DNA from: Acidobacteriota bacterium
GTDB taxonomy: Bacteria > Acidobacteriota > Blastocatellia > RBC074
Direction of reading: 5' to 3'
Assembly: GCA_018269055.1 (NCBI GenBank)
Contig: JAFDVI010000012.1
Location: 246,434-310,433 of the forward strand
Length of the DNA stretch: 64,000 nt
Of this stretch, positions 53,638 through 64,000 are shown piece by piece. A model generated the notes under the pieces. That model had not been told where the DNA came from and did no database searches. It saw only the letters and a list, made by a program, of their open reading frames with translations. Position 1 is the first letter of the stretch. Every line of letters begins with the position of its first letter. Position numbers and translations under genes: made by a program.

Positions 53638-53973
53638 TTGAAAAATTCCTCCGATGATTGTTGAAGTTTGATTTTTGAGAAGGCGCGCATTGTACGTGCA
53701 GTCTCCACCAAGCTCAAGCCAAGCTCGCGTCCAAAGTTTTGAGGAAAATTTGCGAAGAAAATAACACCTCCTCGCTGGACGCCGCGCGGGGTAAGAACGT
53801 AAACTGCGCCCGCGAGTTTTCCTCACACAAAGCACTCACAACGGCAGGTTAACTTCTGAAAACTCGCACTTGATCCGGAATTGTTTTCAATTGATTTCTG
53901 CCGCGCGACTGTCGGTGAATGTCGCGGGGAAGTTTCTACGACTCACAGTCACTTTCACACGAGGGAAAACCCT
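53638..53973. other. Divergent intergenic region between bTHX and the nuclease gene
   Basis: This 336-base region must contain promoters for both the ribosomal protein gene and the giant secreted nuclease. I saw no convincing promoter boxes by eye. GAGGGA lies near the nuclease ATG. Open frames within it lack support. Confidence 0.5.
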
Positions 53974-56900
53974 ATGCACTACTCAATGAATTTCTCCATG
54001 CGTATCATTCGTCAACTTTCTGCTTGGACTGTGAAGTCCTCACGTCGTGCACCAGTGCTGTTTGTGCTTGCCACGGTTCTGATGGCATCCGCAGCCTTCT
54101 ACGCTCGCCGAATTTCAGCCGACACCGGCAGTGGCGCAGTCAGCCTGACCACGCCGGGATCTGCCTATACACAAAACTTCGATTCTCTTTCAAACACTGC
54201 TGGCAGCACCACAAATACCACACTGCCAACCGGCTGGTACCTGACTGAAACAGGCGGTGGCGCTCGCGACAACGAACAATATGCAGTGGACACTGGCAGC
54301 AGCAACACTGGGGACACTTATAGTTATGGGGCTGCTGGGAGCACAGAACGCGCCTTGGGAGGTTTGCGCAGCGGCACCCTCGTTCCTTTATTTGGTGCAA
54401 AGTTTACGAATAACACAGGATCAACCCTTACTTCGCTCGACGTCGCTTATACGGGAGAAGAGTGGAGGCTCGGCACCGCAAGCCGAACGGATCAGATAAA
54501 TTTCGAGATCAGCACTGACGCCACAGACCTTTCCACAGGCACGTATACAGGGGTTGCGGCACTCAATTTCGTCACCCCGGACACTGTTACAACCGGAGCC
54601 AAGAACGGCAACGCTGCTGGTGACCGCACGGCTCTCAGTTCCACCATCACCGGCTTGAGCATTCCGAACGGCGCCAGCTTCTTCATTCGCTGGACTGATA
54701 CGGATGCATCTGGCGCTGATGATGGATTGTCAGTGGATGATTTTTCAATTACGCCGAATGGGGGCGTTCCCACTCCAACACTCAACATCAATGACGTAAC
54801 GCTGGCAGAAGGAAATCCTCCGGGCACGACGACCTTCACTTTTGCGGTCACTCTCTCCGCTCCGGCTGGTGCCGGTGGAGTCACTTTCGACATTGCCACC
54901 GCCGATGGAACCGCCCAGGATGGCAATCCCGGCGGAGAAGACAACGATTACGTCGCACAGGGTCTTCCCGGCCAGAGTATTTCGGCGGGTTCAACCGGAC
55001 CATACAACTTCAGCGTAACGGTCAATCGCGATACGACGCCTGAGCCGAATGAAACGTTCTTTGTGAATGTCACGAATATCACCGGAGCGAATGCTGGTGA
55101 CACACAAGGGCAAGGCACAATCACCAACGATGATGTGACGCTGACGCCGATTCACGACATTCAAGGCCCCGGTTCCAGTTCGCCGATCCCCGGCTCATCC
55201 GTTACCACAACCGGCATCGTCACCGGTTTGAAGAGCAATGGATTTTTCATCCAGGAACCGGATGCGAGTGTGGACGCCGATCCGGCGACTTCTGAAGGCA
55301 TTTTCGTCTTTACCAGCAGCGCGCCGCCTGCGGCTGCCGCCATCGGCAATCTGGTTCAGGTCACAGCGACCGTGCAGGAATTCGTCCCTTCAAGCGATCC
55401 TTTGCAACCGCCCTTGACGGAATTGGCATCGCCAACAGTATCGCTCCTGACCAGCGGCAATTCATTGCCCACGCCAGTTCCTCTGACAGCGACCTTCCCT
55501 GATCCCGCCGGGCCGTTCGACCAACTTGAGCGCGTCGAAAGCATGCGCGTTTCGATGACATCGCTCACCGTTTGCGGCCCGACGCTGGGAAGCGTGAATG
55601 AACCAAATGCGACGGCGACCAGCTCAGGCGTCTTCTTTGGCGTTTTCACCGGTGTTCCGCGCCCATTCCGCGAAGCGGGCATTCAACAACCGGATCCCCC
55701 GCCTTCGGGAACCATTCCGCCGATTCCGCGCTGGGATACCAACCCGGAAATCATTCGCGTAGACAGTGATGGTCTGGTCGGAGGCTCGCAGATCAACGTC
55801 AGTACCAGCACTGTGCTCACAGGTTTGGTCGGACCACTGGATTATGGATTTCGGCATTACACGATTCTGCCTGATCCGGGATCATTGCCAATGATTCCGG
55901 GCGGCATGGTTGCCACTCCTGTGACCGCACCAACAAGCAGCGAATTCACGGTTGGTTCTTACAACCTGGAACGTTTCTTTGACGACCAGAACGATCCGGC
56001 AATCGGCGAGCCTGTGCTAACGACAGCGGCCTATCAAGGCCGTTTGGCAAAGGCGTCGTTGGGAATCCGGAACTACATGCTGATGCCGGATGTTGTCGGC
56101 ATCGTTGAAATGGAGAATCTGGCAACGTTGCAAGCTCTGGCGGCAAAGATCAGCGCCGATGCCATCGCCAACAGCCAACCGGATCCGCTATATCAGGCAT
56201 TCCTGGTCGAAGGCAACGACGTGGGCGGCATTGATGTAGGCTTCCTGGTCAAATCTGCAACCGTTTTTGGTTCGACCCCACGCGTCACGGTCAACGCCGT
56301 CGTACAGGAATCGAAAAACACTCTTTTCACCAATCCCGATTCCTCAACAGAATTGCTCAATGATCGTCCGCCGCTGCGGCTGGATGCGACGATCAACTTC
56401 GCCACAGGCGCAAGCTTCCCCGTCCAAGTCATCGTCAACCATATGCGTTCTTTGAACGGCGTGGATGATAACTCTGCCGGCTCCAACGGTTGGTCAACTG
56501 TGGGCGCGCGCGTTCGCGCCAAGCGATTGGCTCAAGCTTTTGACCTGGCCAATATCGTCCAGACTCGTCAGACCAATAATCCCAACGAACGAATTATTTT
56601 GGTCGGAGACTTCAACTTCTTCGAAGTGAATGACGGTTATGTGGATTCGATGAGCACCATTTTGGGAACGCCGGTTCCCGACAATCAAACCGTCGTGCCC
56701 GGCGATGGAGTTGATCTGGTGAATCCCGACCTGAGCCTCATCCTTGACACGCTCTTGCAGCGTTATTCGTATAACTTCGATGGCAGCGCCCAATCACTGG
56801 ATCATTTGATCGTCAATTCGGCGCTGATTTCCGGCACGGCTGCCCGCCGAGTCGAACATCCGCGCATTAATTCCGACTTCCCGGAAACGGATCGCAACGG

Positions 56901-59403
56901 TTCAACAACCCGATTGTCTGATCACGATCCGTTAGTCGGTTTTTTCCAAATTCCCAACTGCACTTTGACTTGCCCCACCAACATCTTGACTACAGCGGCA
57001 GCAGGACAGTGCAGCGCGGTCGTGACATTTGCTCCGACAACCGGCGGGACCTGCGGCACTATCACCTGCGCCCCGCCTTCCGGCTCATCATTCAACGTAG
57101 GGACAACTACAGTGACCTGCGCGCAATCGGGCGGATCGCCAAGCTGTTCGTTCACGGTGACGGTGACGGACACACAATCACCCACTCTTGGCGCTTGCCC
57201 GGCGAACATCACAAACCAACCAGCAGGCGCGAACTGCATGGCGACAGTTACATTCACACCGCCGACGGCAACCGATAATTGCGGAACACCGACCGTAACG
57301 TGTACTCCTTCGTCCGGTTCCAGCTTCCCGCTGGGAACGACGACTGTAAGCTGCGTCGCAAAGGACGCCGCCAACAACATGTCCTCGACTTGCAGCTTCA
57401 CGGTTCAAGTGGTGGATTCGACTGCGCCAACGCTTGGAGCTTGCCCGACGAATATCACCCAACCGGCGACAACTGGAAGCTGCGCGGCGAATGTCACCTT
57501 TACGCCGCCGACGGCGTCAGACAATTGTGGAACGCCAACTGTGACCTGTACGCCTGCTTCCGGTTCGAGCTTCCCTCTTGGAACGACAACCGTAAGTTGT
57601 AAAGCCACCGATGCGGCGAACAATATGTCTTCTGCATGCACCTTCACCGTGACGGTGACGGACACGCAAGCGCCAACCCTCGGAGCCTGCCCTTCCAATA
57701 TATCGGTCACTGGCAACGGGCCAACCGTGGTGACGTACACACCGCCGACCGCAACCGACAATTGCGGCAGCGCGACAGTGAGTTGCGTTCCCGCTTCTGG
57801 CTCATCTTTCCCGTTGGGAACGACAACGGTGACCTGCACGGCGAGCGACAGCAGTCCGAATAGCCCTGACTCGACTTGCTCATTTACCGTGACGGTCATG
57901 ATGATTCCTTGCACGATCACCTGTCCGGTAAATCAAGTGGCTTGGACTTCGGGAACTTCTGCGGTAGTCAATTATCCGGCTCCGACCACCAGTGGCGGCG
58001 GATGTGGAACCGTGACTTGCACGCCTGCATCGGGCAGTTCTTTCAATGTCGGCACAACCACCGTGACGTGTTCAACGACAGCAGGACCGAGCTGTTCCTT
58101 CGCGTTAACGGTCAACCGGTTAACGCTGGGCGGGACGATTGCCGATCCGCTGGCTTGCTCCGGTCCTGGCAACAAAGTGAATGGCAGTTTCTCCGCGACC
58201 AACACGAGCGGGGCCAGCGCCACTGTGTCTGTCTCGGCGACACTTTCCAACCTGGTCTATCTGCCAAACACGGCGACGGCCAGTCAGCCCGGAGCGGTTG
58301 TCGTGCTGGCGAATGTCATCAGTTGGACTGGAACGCTTGGCGCTGGCCAATCGGTCACGGTTAGCTATATGGCGCAAATTGCCGATAACGCTACGCCAAA
58401 TACGCAAGCCTGTTCCGTGACTACGGCAACAGTCAGTGGCAATCCCATTCCAGGTAATGCAAGCGCCTGTTTGACAATAAATTGCCCTGCCGTTGGACCA
58501 GGAGGTCTGTTGCCTGCGGCGTCGGAAACCAGTGATCAAAAAGCTGGCTCGATATTGATCTACAACGTTTACACGTCGGGCGCGACCAACGGAAATACGC
58601 AAAACACTCGGATCAACCTGACCAACACGCACATGACCTTACCCGCGTATGTGCATCTTTTCTTCATTGCGGAAAACTGTTCGGTGGCTGACAACTACGT
58701 TTGTTTGACCGCCAACCAGACAGTCAGCTTCCTGGCCAATGATCTTGATCCGGGGACAACCGGTTACATCGTCGCCGTGGCGACCAATAACATTGGCTGC
58801 CCCGTCAACTTCAATTATCTGATCGGTGATGAGTACGTGAAGTTCGCCGCGGGCCATGCTGCCAATCTGGCTGCTCAGGCGTTTTCGGCTTTGCCAGGCG
58901 GCCTGCCAGCTTGCGATGGCAACACTGTGATTACGACGTTGAATTTTGACGGCGTAAGCTACAACCGCGCGCCGGCGACGCTCGCATTGGATAACATCGG
59001 TTCGCGCGCTGACGGCAACGACACCTTGCTGATCGTCAATCGGGTCGGCGGCAATCTGGGGCTGGGCACTTCCACGCTCGGAACGCTCTTCGGCCTGCTG
59101 TATAACGATGCCGAAAACGCAGTGAGCTTTTCCGTGAACGGAAGCTGCCAGTTGCGCGGATCGCTTTCCAATAATTTCCCGCGCACAACGCCTCGCTTCG
59201 ATGGGTTTATCGCGGCGGGTCGAACTGGCTGGCTGAGGATCTACGAACAGACTGGAGCCGTTGGTCTGGTCGGCGCTGCGATTAACTTCAACCCCAACGC
59301 GTCGGCGACCACAGGAGTCTTTAACCAGGGACATAACTTGCACGCGCTGACGTTGACGAACTCTTTGAATTACGTCCTACCGGTCTTCCCGCCGAACTGT
59401 TAA
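53974..59403 (+). CDS. Giant secreted nuclease (ExeM/NucH-like) with Calx-beta and HYR domains
   Basis: This is an 1809-residue exported protein. A signal peptide lies at about 1-50. A beta-rich domain is followed by a Calx-beta domain at about 270-385 (LNINDVTLAEGNPPGTTTFTFAVTLS). An OB-like module (about 393-640: IHDIQGPGSSSPIPGSSVTTTGIVTGL and GFFIQEPD) matches ExeM/NucH-type extracellular nucleases. The endonuclease/exonuclease/phosphatase domain at about 656-992 contains VGIVEMENLATL (catalytic E), IILVGDFNFFE (D and N) and LSDHDPLVGF (H and D). Five HYR repeats span about 996-1380, with a C-terminal unrecognised region to 1809. It should cleave extracellular DNA for nutrients or biofilm dispersal. 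I chose the ATG at 53974. Confidence 0.88.
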   Translation: MHYSMNFSMRIIRQLSAWTVKSSRRAPVLFVLATVLMASAAFYARRISADTGSGAVSLTTPGSAYTQNFDSLSNTAGSTTNTTLPTGWYLTETGGGARDNEQYAVDTGSSNTGDTYSYGAAGSTERALGGLRSGTLVPLFGAKFTNNTGSTLTSLDVAYTGEEWRLGTASRTDQINFEISTDATDLSTGTYTGVAALNFVTPDTVTTGAKNGNAAGDRTALSSTITGLSIPNGASFFIRWTDTDASGADDGLSVDDFSITPNGGVPTPTLNINDVTLAEGNPPGTTTFTFAVTLSAPAGAGGVTFDIATADGTAQDGNPGGEDNDYVAQGLPGQSISAGSTGPYNFSVTVNRDTTPEPNETFFVNVTNITGANAGDTQGQGTITNDDVTLTPIHDIQGPGSSSPIPGSSVTTTGIVTGLKSNGFFIQEPDASVDADPATSEGIFVFTSSAPPAAAAIGNLVQVTATVQEFVPSSDPLQPPLTELASPTVSLLTSGNSLPTPVPLTATFPDPAGPFDQLERVESMRVSMTSLTVCGPTLGSVNEPNATATSSGVFFGVFTGVPRPFREAGIQQPDPPPSGTIPPIPRWDTNPEIIRVDSDGLVGGSQINVSTSTVLTGLVGPLDYGFRHYTILPDPGSLPMIPGGMVATPVTAPTSSEFTVGSYNLERFFDDQNDPAIGEPVLTTAAYQGRLAKASLGIRNYMLMPDVVGIVEMENLATLQALAAKISADAIANSQPDPLYQAFLVEGNDVGGIDVGFLVKSATVFGSTPRVTVNAVVQESKNTLFTNPDSSTELLNDRPPLRLDATINFATGASFPVQVIVNHMRSLNGVDDNSAGSNGWSTVGARVRAKRLAQAFDLANIVQTRQTNNPNERIILVGDFNFFEVNDGYVDSMSTILGTPVPDNQTVVPGDGVDLVNPDLSLILDTLLQRYSYNFDGSAQSLDHLIVNSALISGTAARRVEHPRINSDFPETDRNGSTTRLSDHDPLVGFFQIPNCTLTCPTNILTTAAAGQCSAVVTFAPTTGGTCGTITCAPPSGSSFNVGTTTVTCAQSGGSPSCSFTVTVTDTQSPTLGACPANITNQPAGANCMATVTFTPPTATDNCGTPTVTCTPSSGSSFPLGTTTVSCVAKDAANNMSSTCSFTVQVVDSTAPTLGACPTNITQPATTGSCAANVTFTPPTASDNCGTPTVTCTPASGSSFPLGTTTVSCKATDAANNMSSACTFTVTVTDTQAPTLGACPSNISVTGNGPTVVTYTPPTATDNCGSATVSCVPASGSSFPLGTTTVTCTASDSSPNSPDSTCSFTVTVMMIPCTITCPVNQVAWTSGTSAVVNYPAPTTSGGGCGTVTCTPASGSSFNVGTTTVTCSTTAGPSCSFALTVNRLTLGGTIADPLACSGPGNKVNGSFSATNTSGASATVSVSATLSNLVYLPNTATASQPGAVVVLANVISWTGTLGAGQSVTVSYMAQIADNATPNTQACSVTTATVSGNPIPGNASACLTINCPAVGPGGLLPAASETSDQKAGSILIYNVYTSGATNGNTQNTRINLTNTHMTLPAYVHLFFIAENCSVADNYVCLTANQTVSFLANDLDPGTTGYIVAVATNNIGCPVNFNYLIGDEYVKFAAGHAANLAAQAFSALPGGLPACDGNTVITTLNFDGVSYNRAPATLALDNIGSRADGNDTLLIVNRVGGNLGLGTSTLGTLFGLLYNDAENAVSFSVNGSCQLRGSLSNNFPRTTPRFDGFIAAGRTGWLRIYEQTGAVGLVGAAINFNPNASATTGVFNQGHNLHALTLTNSLNYVLPVFPPNC
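57184..57900 (+). repeat. Tandem HYR-coding repeats of exactly 246 bases
   Basis: Equivalent positions of three successive repeats (TGC codons of the LGAC-P motif) are at 57196, 57442 and 57688, giving a constant period of 246 bases (82 residues). Each unit encodes a HYR domain with the pattern LGACP-N-I, TPPTA-DNCG, T-SC or TC and GSSFPLGTTTV-C. Two more divergent units flank them (starting near 56959 and 57910). The DNA identity between units appears high enough to suggest recent duplication. Confidence 0.85.
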
Positions 59404-59863
59404 TCGGTCGGGATACTATGAAAGCAAACCAGGTTGGCAAATCGCCATTGCAATGCGATTTGCCAACCTGGCCTTATCGCCACTGATCTTATCGCTTCTG
59501 GTTCAGAGGCTGAATCAAGGTGGAGATTCCGTCATTACGATTGTTGACGTAATTCTCTCCCTAATCTAAACTCCCCCACGCTAGTGAAAGCTTCTCCTCA
59601 TTTTTGGATGTTTTACTTGGAAGCTGCCTCAATTGTGAAAATTTCTTTTGCGCATCACTAGCGATCAAATCAAAAATTGTCTGTTCGGCAACTAACAAGC
59701 ATCACTAAGGCCACGCAATTTCAATGCGTTGAGCCATAGTTCATTAACCGAATACTTACTTCTCTCATTGGACCTTCAGACAATCACACACACTGATGTA
59801 CTGTCAGTTTGTCTGATGGAATCAACCGTTTCCCGTTCCGGTCATCTCTTAGGAGGAATTCAG
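59404..59863. other. Intergenic region between the nuclease and protease genes
   Basis: This 460-base region starts with the hairpin at 59429-59471, then has about 300 bases with no recognised gene. Near 59781 and 59810 lie short complementary arms (TCAGACAA and TTGTCTGA), 22 or so bases apart, which might be a protein-binding site for the protease promoter. The promoter boxes themselves are not clear. AGGAGG at 59851-59856 precedes the protease ATG. Confidence 0.6.
59429..59471. terminator. Perfect 17-bp hairpin after the nuclease gene, likely terminator
   Basis: Arms CCAGGTTGGCAAATCGC (59429-59445) and its exact complement (59455-59471) enclose 9 bases. It lies 26 bases past the nuclease stop codon. 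It has no T run immediately after it, so it may be a less efficient or Rho-assisted terminator or a stabilising 3' hairpin. Confidence 0.7.
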
Positions 59864-62800
59864 ATGCCAACCTCGCACAAACACACACACTCTATGTGGC
59901 GAAATATCGGCTGGATGTTGCTGGTGCTCGCCCTTTTATTACTTCCCACGCTCAAGTGGGGCGGTTTGCTTCAGGCTTCCGAATCAAAGGCAAGCGCGGC
60001 GTCCAACCCATGGAAAGTTCCCAGCAAAGCGCGCACGCCAAGATACATTGGCAGCACTTCCCAGCATAAAATTCAGGTTTCCGACCCGGCTGTGGTCAGC
60101 GAATTGGAAGGCAAAGGCGCCAATCTGCTGGCTGATTATGGAAGTTACAAGCTTTATGAAACCGATCTGACCACGGCAGAGAACCTGCACGATGCCAGTC
60201 GCGGCGAAATCAATGATGAAAGCAACCTGATCCTGCTCAATGCCGGCATCATTGACACCTCCAGAGACGATGTTCAGGCCTTGCGCAAAAATGCCAGTAA
60301 GCCGAGCGGCAAAACGACAGGCATGCGATTGGTTCAATTTGTCGGCCCGGTCAAACCGGAATGGCACGAAGCGCTCGCGCGCACCGGTGTTCGCATTGTC
60401 ACGTACATTCCGAACAATGCTTACCTGGTTTATGCGAACGGAACGGCGCTGACCAATTTGGCTCAATGGACGGCAAATTCCGATTTTGTTCAGTGGGATG
60501 GCGAGTACACGGCCACGTATCGCGTAGATTCCTCCTTTGCCAAAGCTGAATTGATCAAACAGCAAATAAATGCAGGCAAGGCTCAGAATTTGGGATTGAA
60601 AAATTCGGCTCTTTCAGATTTTGACCAGATCATTTTGCAGTTAGTATCCGATCCCAGCACGAATCAGAACACATTGAATTCGATCAAGCAGCAACTTGGC
60701 GCACAGTCCATCGTGCGCAACACGACGGAATACGGTTACGTCAACATTGTTGCGCAATTGCCTGCGGGAACGTCGGCCGAAGCGGCAGCCAAAAGCTTGG
60801 CTGCACGTCCGGACGTGGTTTCCATTCAACCATATAAAACCCCGGTCAAGATGGACGAACGCCAGGATATGATCATGGCTGCCAATCTGACAGGCAATGC
60901 GCCGACTCCGGGGGACTGGCTGAGCTACCTGGCCGCTAATGGATTTACGCAGGCGCAGTTCACGGCATCGAACTTCACAGTCAACGTTACCGATAGCGGC
61001 ATTGACAATGCGACGACCAACCCGAATCACTTTGCCTTGCACCTGAGCGGCGACTTGGCGATGGCCGGACGCGTGCTCTATAACCGCTTGATTGGTACGC
61101 CCCACGCGGGCAGCACACTGCAAGGTTGCGACGGTCACGGCAACCTGAACAGTCACATCGTCGCCGGATTCATTCCGACTGGGACAGTTGGTGGAGTCAA
61201 TTACGGCGCGTTCCCACACGCCGATGCATCCGGTTTCCGTTACGGCATGGGCGTAGCGCCTTTTGTCAAAGTCGGCTCATCGGTCATCTTCGACCCCGAC
61301 ACATTTACAAGCCCTGATTACGAAGATTTGGAATCGCAGGCCTACAACGACGGCTCACGCATTTCGACCAACAGTTGGGGGGCGAACGTCGGGGGCGCTT
61401 ACAACTCCGATTCGCAGCGATATGACGCTCTGGTGCGCGACGCGCAACCGGCAGGTTCGACCTTTTCCGTCGCCGGCAACCAGGAAAACGTGATCCTGTT
61501 TGCCGCTGGCAACGCCGGTTCCGGAGCCAATACAGTTGGTTCACCCGGAACAGGCAAAAATGTCATCACAGTTGGCGCGGCAGAAGGCGTTCAGGCATTC
61601 GGAGCCGCTGATCAGTGCGGCATCACCGATGCCCAGGCAGACAGTGCCAATGACATCATTTTCTTTTCCAGCCGCGGCCCTTGCGATGACGGTCGTATCA
61701 AACCGGACATCGTCGCTCCCGGCACGCACATCACTGGCGGTGTTTTCCAAGCCACTGCGACTGCTACGGGCAATGGAACCGCGGCTGCGTGTTTCAACGC
61801 CAATGGCGTTTGCGCAGGCCCCGGAGCCAGCAATTTCTTCCCGCTGAGCCAGCAGTTTTACACGGCCTCTTCAGGAACCAGTCACTCGACTCCCGCAACC
61901 GCCGGTGCGGCGGCACTGATTCGCCAGCGCTTTATCAATGGGGGCCTGACTCCGCCCAGCCCGGCAATGACCAAAGCCGCGTTGATGAATTCGGCTCGGT
62001 ACATGAATGGAAGCGGCGCCAATGACAACCTGTTCTCGAACAATCAGGGAATGGGCGAAGTCAACCTGACGCAATTTTTCGATACCCAACTGGGCACGGT
62101 CGGAACAACGCACAGCATCATACGCGATCAGGTTGGTGCCGAAATGTTCACGGCGACCGGTCAAATGCGCACTTACACTGGTACGGTCAGCAATAACGCC
62201 AAACCTTTCCGTGTGGTATTGGCCTGGACGGACGTTCCCGGCCCCACCAGCGGGAACGCATTCGTCAATAACCTTGACCTGGAAGTCACGGTCGGCGGCA
62301 ATACGTACAAAGGGAATGTGTTTTCCGGTGCGAACTCCGCTACGGGCGGCACCGCTGACACGCGCAACAACACTGAGAGTGTGTTCATCCCTGCGGGCGT
62401 CAGCGGAAACTTTGTCGTCACCGTCAAGGCGACCAACATCGCTGGCGACGGCGTTCCGAACGTCGGCGGCCCGTTGGATCAAGACTTCGCATTGCTCGTT
62501 TACAACGCGGATCAAACTGCGGCGGCTGTTATTGGCGCTGCCGGTTCGACGCTGGTCAGCGAAAGCTGCACCCCGGCCAACGGAGTACTGGATCCGAACG
62601 AAACAGTCACTGTCAGTTTCTGTCTCCAAAACGTGGGCACGCTCAATACGACCAATCTTGTTGGCACGTTGCAGGCCACAGGCGGAGTGACGTCCCCCAG
62701 CGCAGCCCAATCCTATGGTGTGGTAACGGCTGGCGGCGCGGCTGTCTGTCGTAATTTCACTTTCACTGTTAATAGCTCTTGTGGAGGCATTGTCACAGCA

Positions 62801-64000
62801 ACCATTCAATTGCAGGACGGCGTGACCAATCTGGGAACAGTGACTTACAACTTCCAGACGGGCGTGTTGAACACTCTCTTTTCTGAAAATTTTGACGGTG
62901 TTTCCCAGCCCTCATTGCCTGCTGGGTGGACAACGTCATTCAACAATGGGGCGGCGAATTGCACGCCAACAGGGACCTGCGCATTAGGTACCAACTGGAC
63001 AACAGTCAATACTACGCCAGACACTTCGCCCAACGCGGCATTCCACAACGACCCGTCTTGCGTAACTGACAACCTTCTGGATTCGCCAACAATTGCGATT
63101 TCGTCCGCTTCGGCGCAGCTTACGTTCCGTAACAACTACAACACCGAAAGCACATTCGATGGTGGGGTTCTGGAAATCAAGATTGGCGCAGGGGCGTTTA
63201 CGGACATCATTACGGCTGGAGGCAGCTTTGTCACTGGCGGTTACAACGGAACCATCAGTCTCAACTTCCTTAGCCCAATTGCTGGGAGAATGGCCTGGAC
63301 AGGCAATTCGGGCGGTTACGTCACCACAACTGTCAATCTGCCTGCCGCTGCCGCTGGACAAAACATTCAGTTGCGTTGGCGGATGGCGAGCGATTGTTCC
63401 GTGGGGGCAACCGGCTGGAGAGTTGACACCATCAGCATTACCGATGGGTACACTTGCGCAACTTCTTGCGGCGCGCCAACCTGTACTTTGACTTGCCCGA
63501 CAAACATCACAGTTCCCAATGCGACAAACCAGTGCGGCGCAGTTGTAACGTACTCTCCGCCAACCACGTCCGGCAGTTGCGGGCCGATTACCTGCATACC
63601 AGCGTCCGGGGCCTTCTACCCGGTCGGCACAACCACGGTCACTTGTACCGAAGGTGGCACGTTTGCACCTGGCAGTAACGGATTTGCACCAAATGGCGGA
63701 GGCGGAGCAAGTTGCTCCTTCACGATCACGGTGCAAGATACGCAAGCGCCAACAATCACTTGTCCAGCGAATCAATCAGTCACCGGCAGCGGTCCGACCG
63801 TGGTGAATTACCCGCCGCCAACGGCCAGTGATAACTGTCCGGGTGTGACGACTGCCTGCGTTCCGCCATCTGGCAGCAGTTTCGTCGTCGGAACGACAAC
63901 GGTGACTTGCACTGCATCGGATGTCAGCCCGAATAGTCCCAACACAACTTGTACTTTCACCGTAACGGTGACGCCGCCTTGCACGATCACGTGTCCGGCG
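59864..64000 (+). CDS. Secreted subtilisin-like protease (S8) with HYR domains, truncated by the window end
   Basis: The frame is open from the ATG at 59864 to the last base (1379 codons, no stop), so the C terminus is missing. AGGAGG at 59851-59856 supports the start. A signal peptide is followed by an N-terminal prodomain-like region of about 320 residues. The S8 domain has catalytic D377 (VTDSGID), H425 (DGHGN...SHIVAG) and S673 (GTSHSTP), with the oxyanion asparagine in [10 protein letters not shown]. The usual HGTH motif is changed: three residues are inserted between the two histidines. A beta-rich stretch follows (about 740-1170), then HYR repeats from about 63482, the last cut off. 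It is likely an extracellular protease for nutrition. Confidence 0.88.
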   Translation, partial: MPTSHKHTHSMWRNIGWMLLVLALLLLPTLKWGGLLQASESKASAASNPWKVPSKARTPRYIGSTSQHKIQVSDPAVVSELEGKGANLLADYGSYKLYETDLTTAENLHDASRGEINDESNLILLNAGIIDTSRDDVQALRKNASKPSGKTTGMRLVQFVGPVKPEWHEALARTGVRIVTYIPNNAYLVYANGTALTNLAQWTANSDFVQWDGEYTATYRVDSSFAKAELIKQQINAGKAQNLGLKNSALSDFDQIILQLVSDPSTNQNTLNSIKQQLGAQSIVRNTTEYGYVNIVAQLPAGTSAEAAAKSLAARPDVVSIQPYKTPVKMDERQDMIMAANLTGNAPTPGDWLSYLAANGFTQAQFTASNFTVNVTDSGIDNATTNPNHFALHLSGDLAMAGRVLYNRLIGTPHAGSTLQGCDGHGNLNSHIVAGFIPTGTVGGVNYGAFPHADASGFRYGMGVAPFVKVGSSVIFDPDTFTSPDYEDLESQAYNDGSRISTNSWGANVGGAYNSDSQRYDALVRDAQPAGSTFSVAGNQENVILFAAGNAGSGANTVGSPGTGKNVITVGAAEGVQAFGAADQCGITDAQADSANDIIFFSSRGPCDDGRIKPDIVAPGTHITGGVFQATATATGNGTAAACFNANGVCAGPGASNFFPLSQQFYTASSGTSHSTPATAGAAALIRQRFINGGLTPPSPAMTKAALMNSARYMNGSGANDNLFSNNQGMGEVNLTQFFDTQLGTVGTTHSIIRDQVGAEMFTATGQMRTYTGTVSNNAKPFRVVLAWTDVPGPTSGNAFVNNLDLEVTVGGNTYKGNVFSGANSATGGTADTRNNTESVFIPAGVSGNFVVTVKATNIAGDGVPNVGGPLDQDFALLVYNADQTAAAVIGAAGSTLVSESCTPANGVLDPNETVTVSFCLQNVGTLNTTNLVGTLQATGGVTSPSAAQSYGVVTAGGAAVCRNFTFTVNSSCGGIVTATIQLQDGVTNLGTVTYNFQTGVLNTLFSENFDGVSQPSLPAGWTTSFNNGAANCTPTGTCALGTNWTTVNTTPDTSPNAAFHNDPSCVTDNLLDSPTIAISSASAQLTFRNNYNTESTFDGGVLEIKIGAGAFTDIITAGGSFVTGGYNGTISLNFLSPIAGRMAWTGNSGGYVTTTVNLPAAAAGQNIQLRWRMASDCSVGATGWRVDTISITDGYTCATSCGAPTCTLTCPTNITVPNATNQCGAVVTYSPPTTSGSCGPITCIPASGAFYPVGTTTVTCTEGGTFAPGSNGFAPNGGGGASCSFTITVQDTQAPTITCPANQSVTGSGPTVVNYPPPTASDNCPGVTTACVPPSGSSFVVGTTTVTCTASDVSPNSPNTTCTFTVTVTPPCTITCPA

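Noticed and set aside
53638..53835. Longer form of bTHX
   Set aside because: The family start MGRGDQRTKRGKI and GGAGGA ribosome-binding site define the 43-residue form.
56922..57920. Minus-strand frames of 159 and 171 codons opposite the nuclease
   Set aside because: They mirror the HYR-coding repeats on the other strand and are open only because of the repeat composition.

Overview
This 64 kb window is a bacterial chromosome segment that I place in the Acidobacteriota, probably near class Blastocatellia. The main evidence is a secreted protein with the C-terminal domain typical of Solibacter-type acidobacteria (TIGR03437-like, 48254-50341). Supporting evidence is a Ser/Thr kinase joined to a TolB-like and TPR module, secreted multidomain proteins with HYR repeats, and a zinc-finger anti-sigma factor with an ECF sigma factor. 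The phylum is a fairly firm inference; the class is tentative.

Layout. Positions 4-17321 are almost entirely minus-strand: threonine catabolism (tdh, kbl), a kynureninase-like PLP enzyme, an APC permease, a dienelactone hydrolase fused to a SnoaL-like domain, a MacB/LolCDE-type ABC exporter pair, a Tat-exported protein with two heavy-metal-binding modules, an MFS transporter, an enoyl-CoA hydratase, a hypothetical protein, a Ser/Thr kinase and an ExbB/TolQ-type protein. From 17.8 to 26.8 kb most genes are on the plus strand: an SDR and alpha/beta-hydrolase pair behind a TetR-like palindrome, an FprA-type reductase, a DUF1287 lipoprotein, a SET-domain protein, an inositol-phosphatase-family enzyme, a DUF488 protein, a VKOR/DsbA disulfide pair and sucC. 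A type I restriction-modification operon (hsdR, hsdM, hsdS; 27.2-32.8 kb, minus) is bounded and interrupted by palindromic GTCCC...GGGAC repeats and separates sucC from a core block of pgk, tpiA, secG and tRNA-Leu(GAG). That block ends in a strong terminator.

From 36 to 46 kb come an apparently autoregulated marR and methyltransferase pair, a soluble multi-PAS histidine kinase, and a four-gene plus-strand cluster (PspA, a membrane/coiled-coil protein, a TonB-C-terminal protein, a tandem AAA+ ATPase) preceded by a promoter whose -10 box abuts a perfect 16-bp palindrome. I regard this as the best candidate for an incompletely described system, probably for envelope stress. From 45.8 to 53.6 kb come an ECF sigma/anti-sigma pair, the TIGR03437 protein, a Nudix hydrolase, a second APC permease, a tiny charged secreted protein and ribosomal protein bTHX.

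The last 10 kb holds two giant secreted proteins: an ExeM/NucH-like extracellular nuclease with five HYR repeats, and a subtilisin-like protease, also with HYR repeats, that runs off the window end. Together they suggest extracellular breakdown of DNA and protein. All functions are inferred from sequence motifs read by eye; no database search was run.
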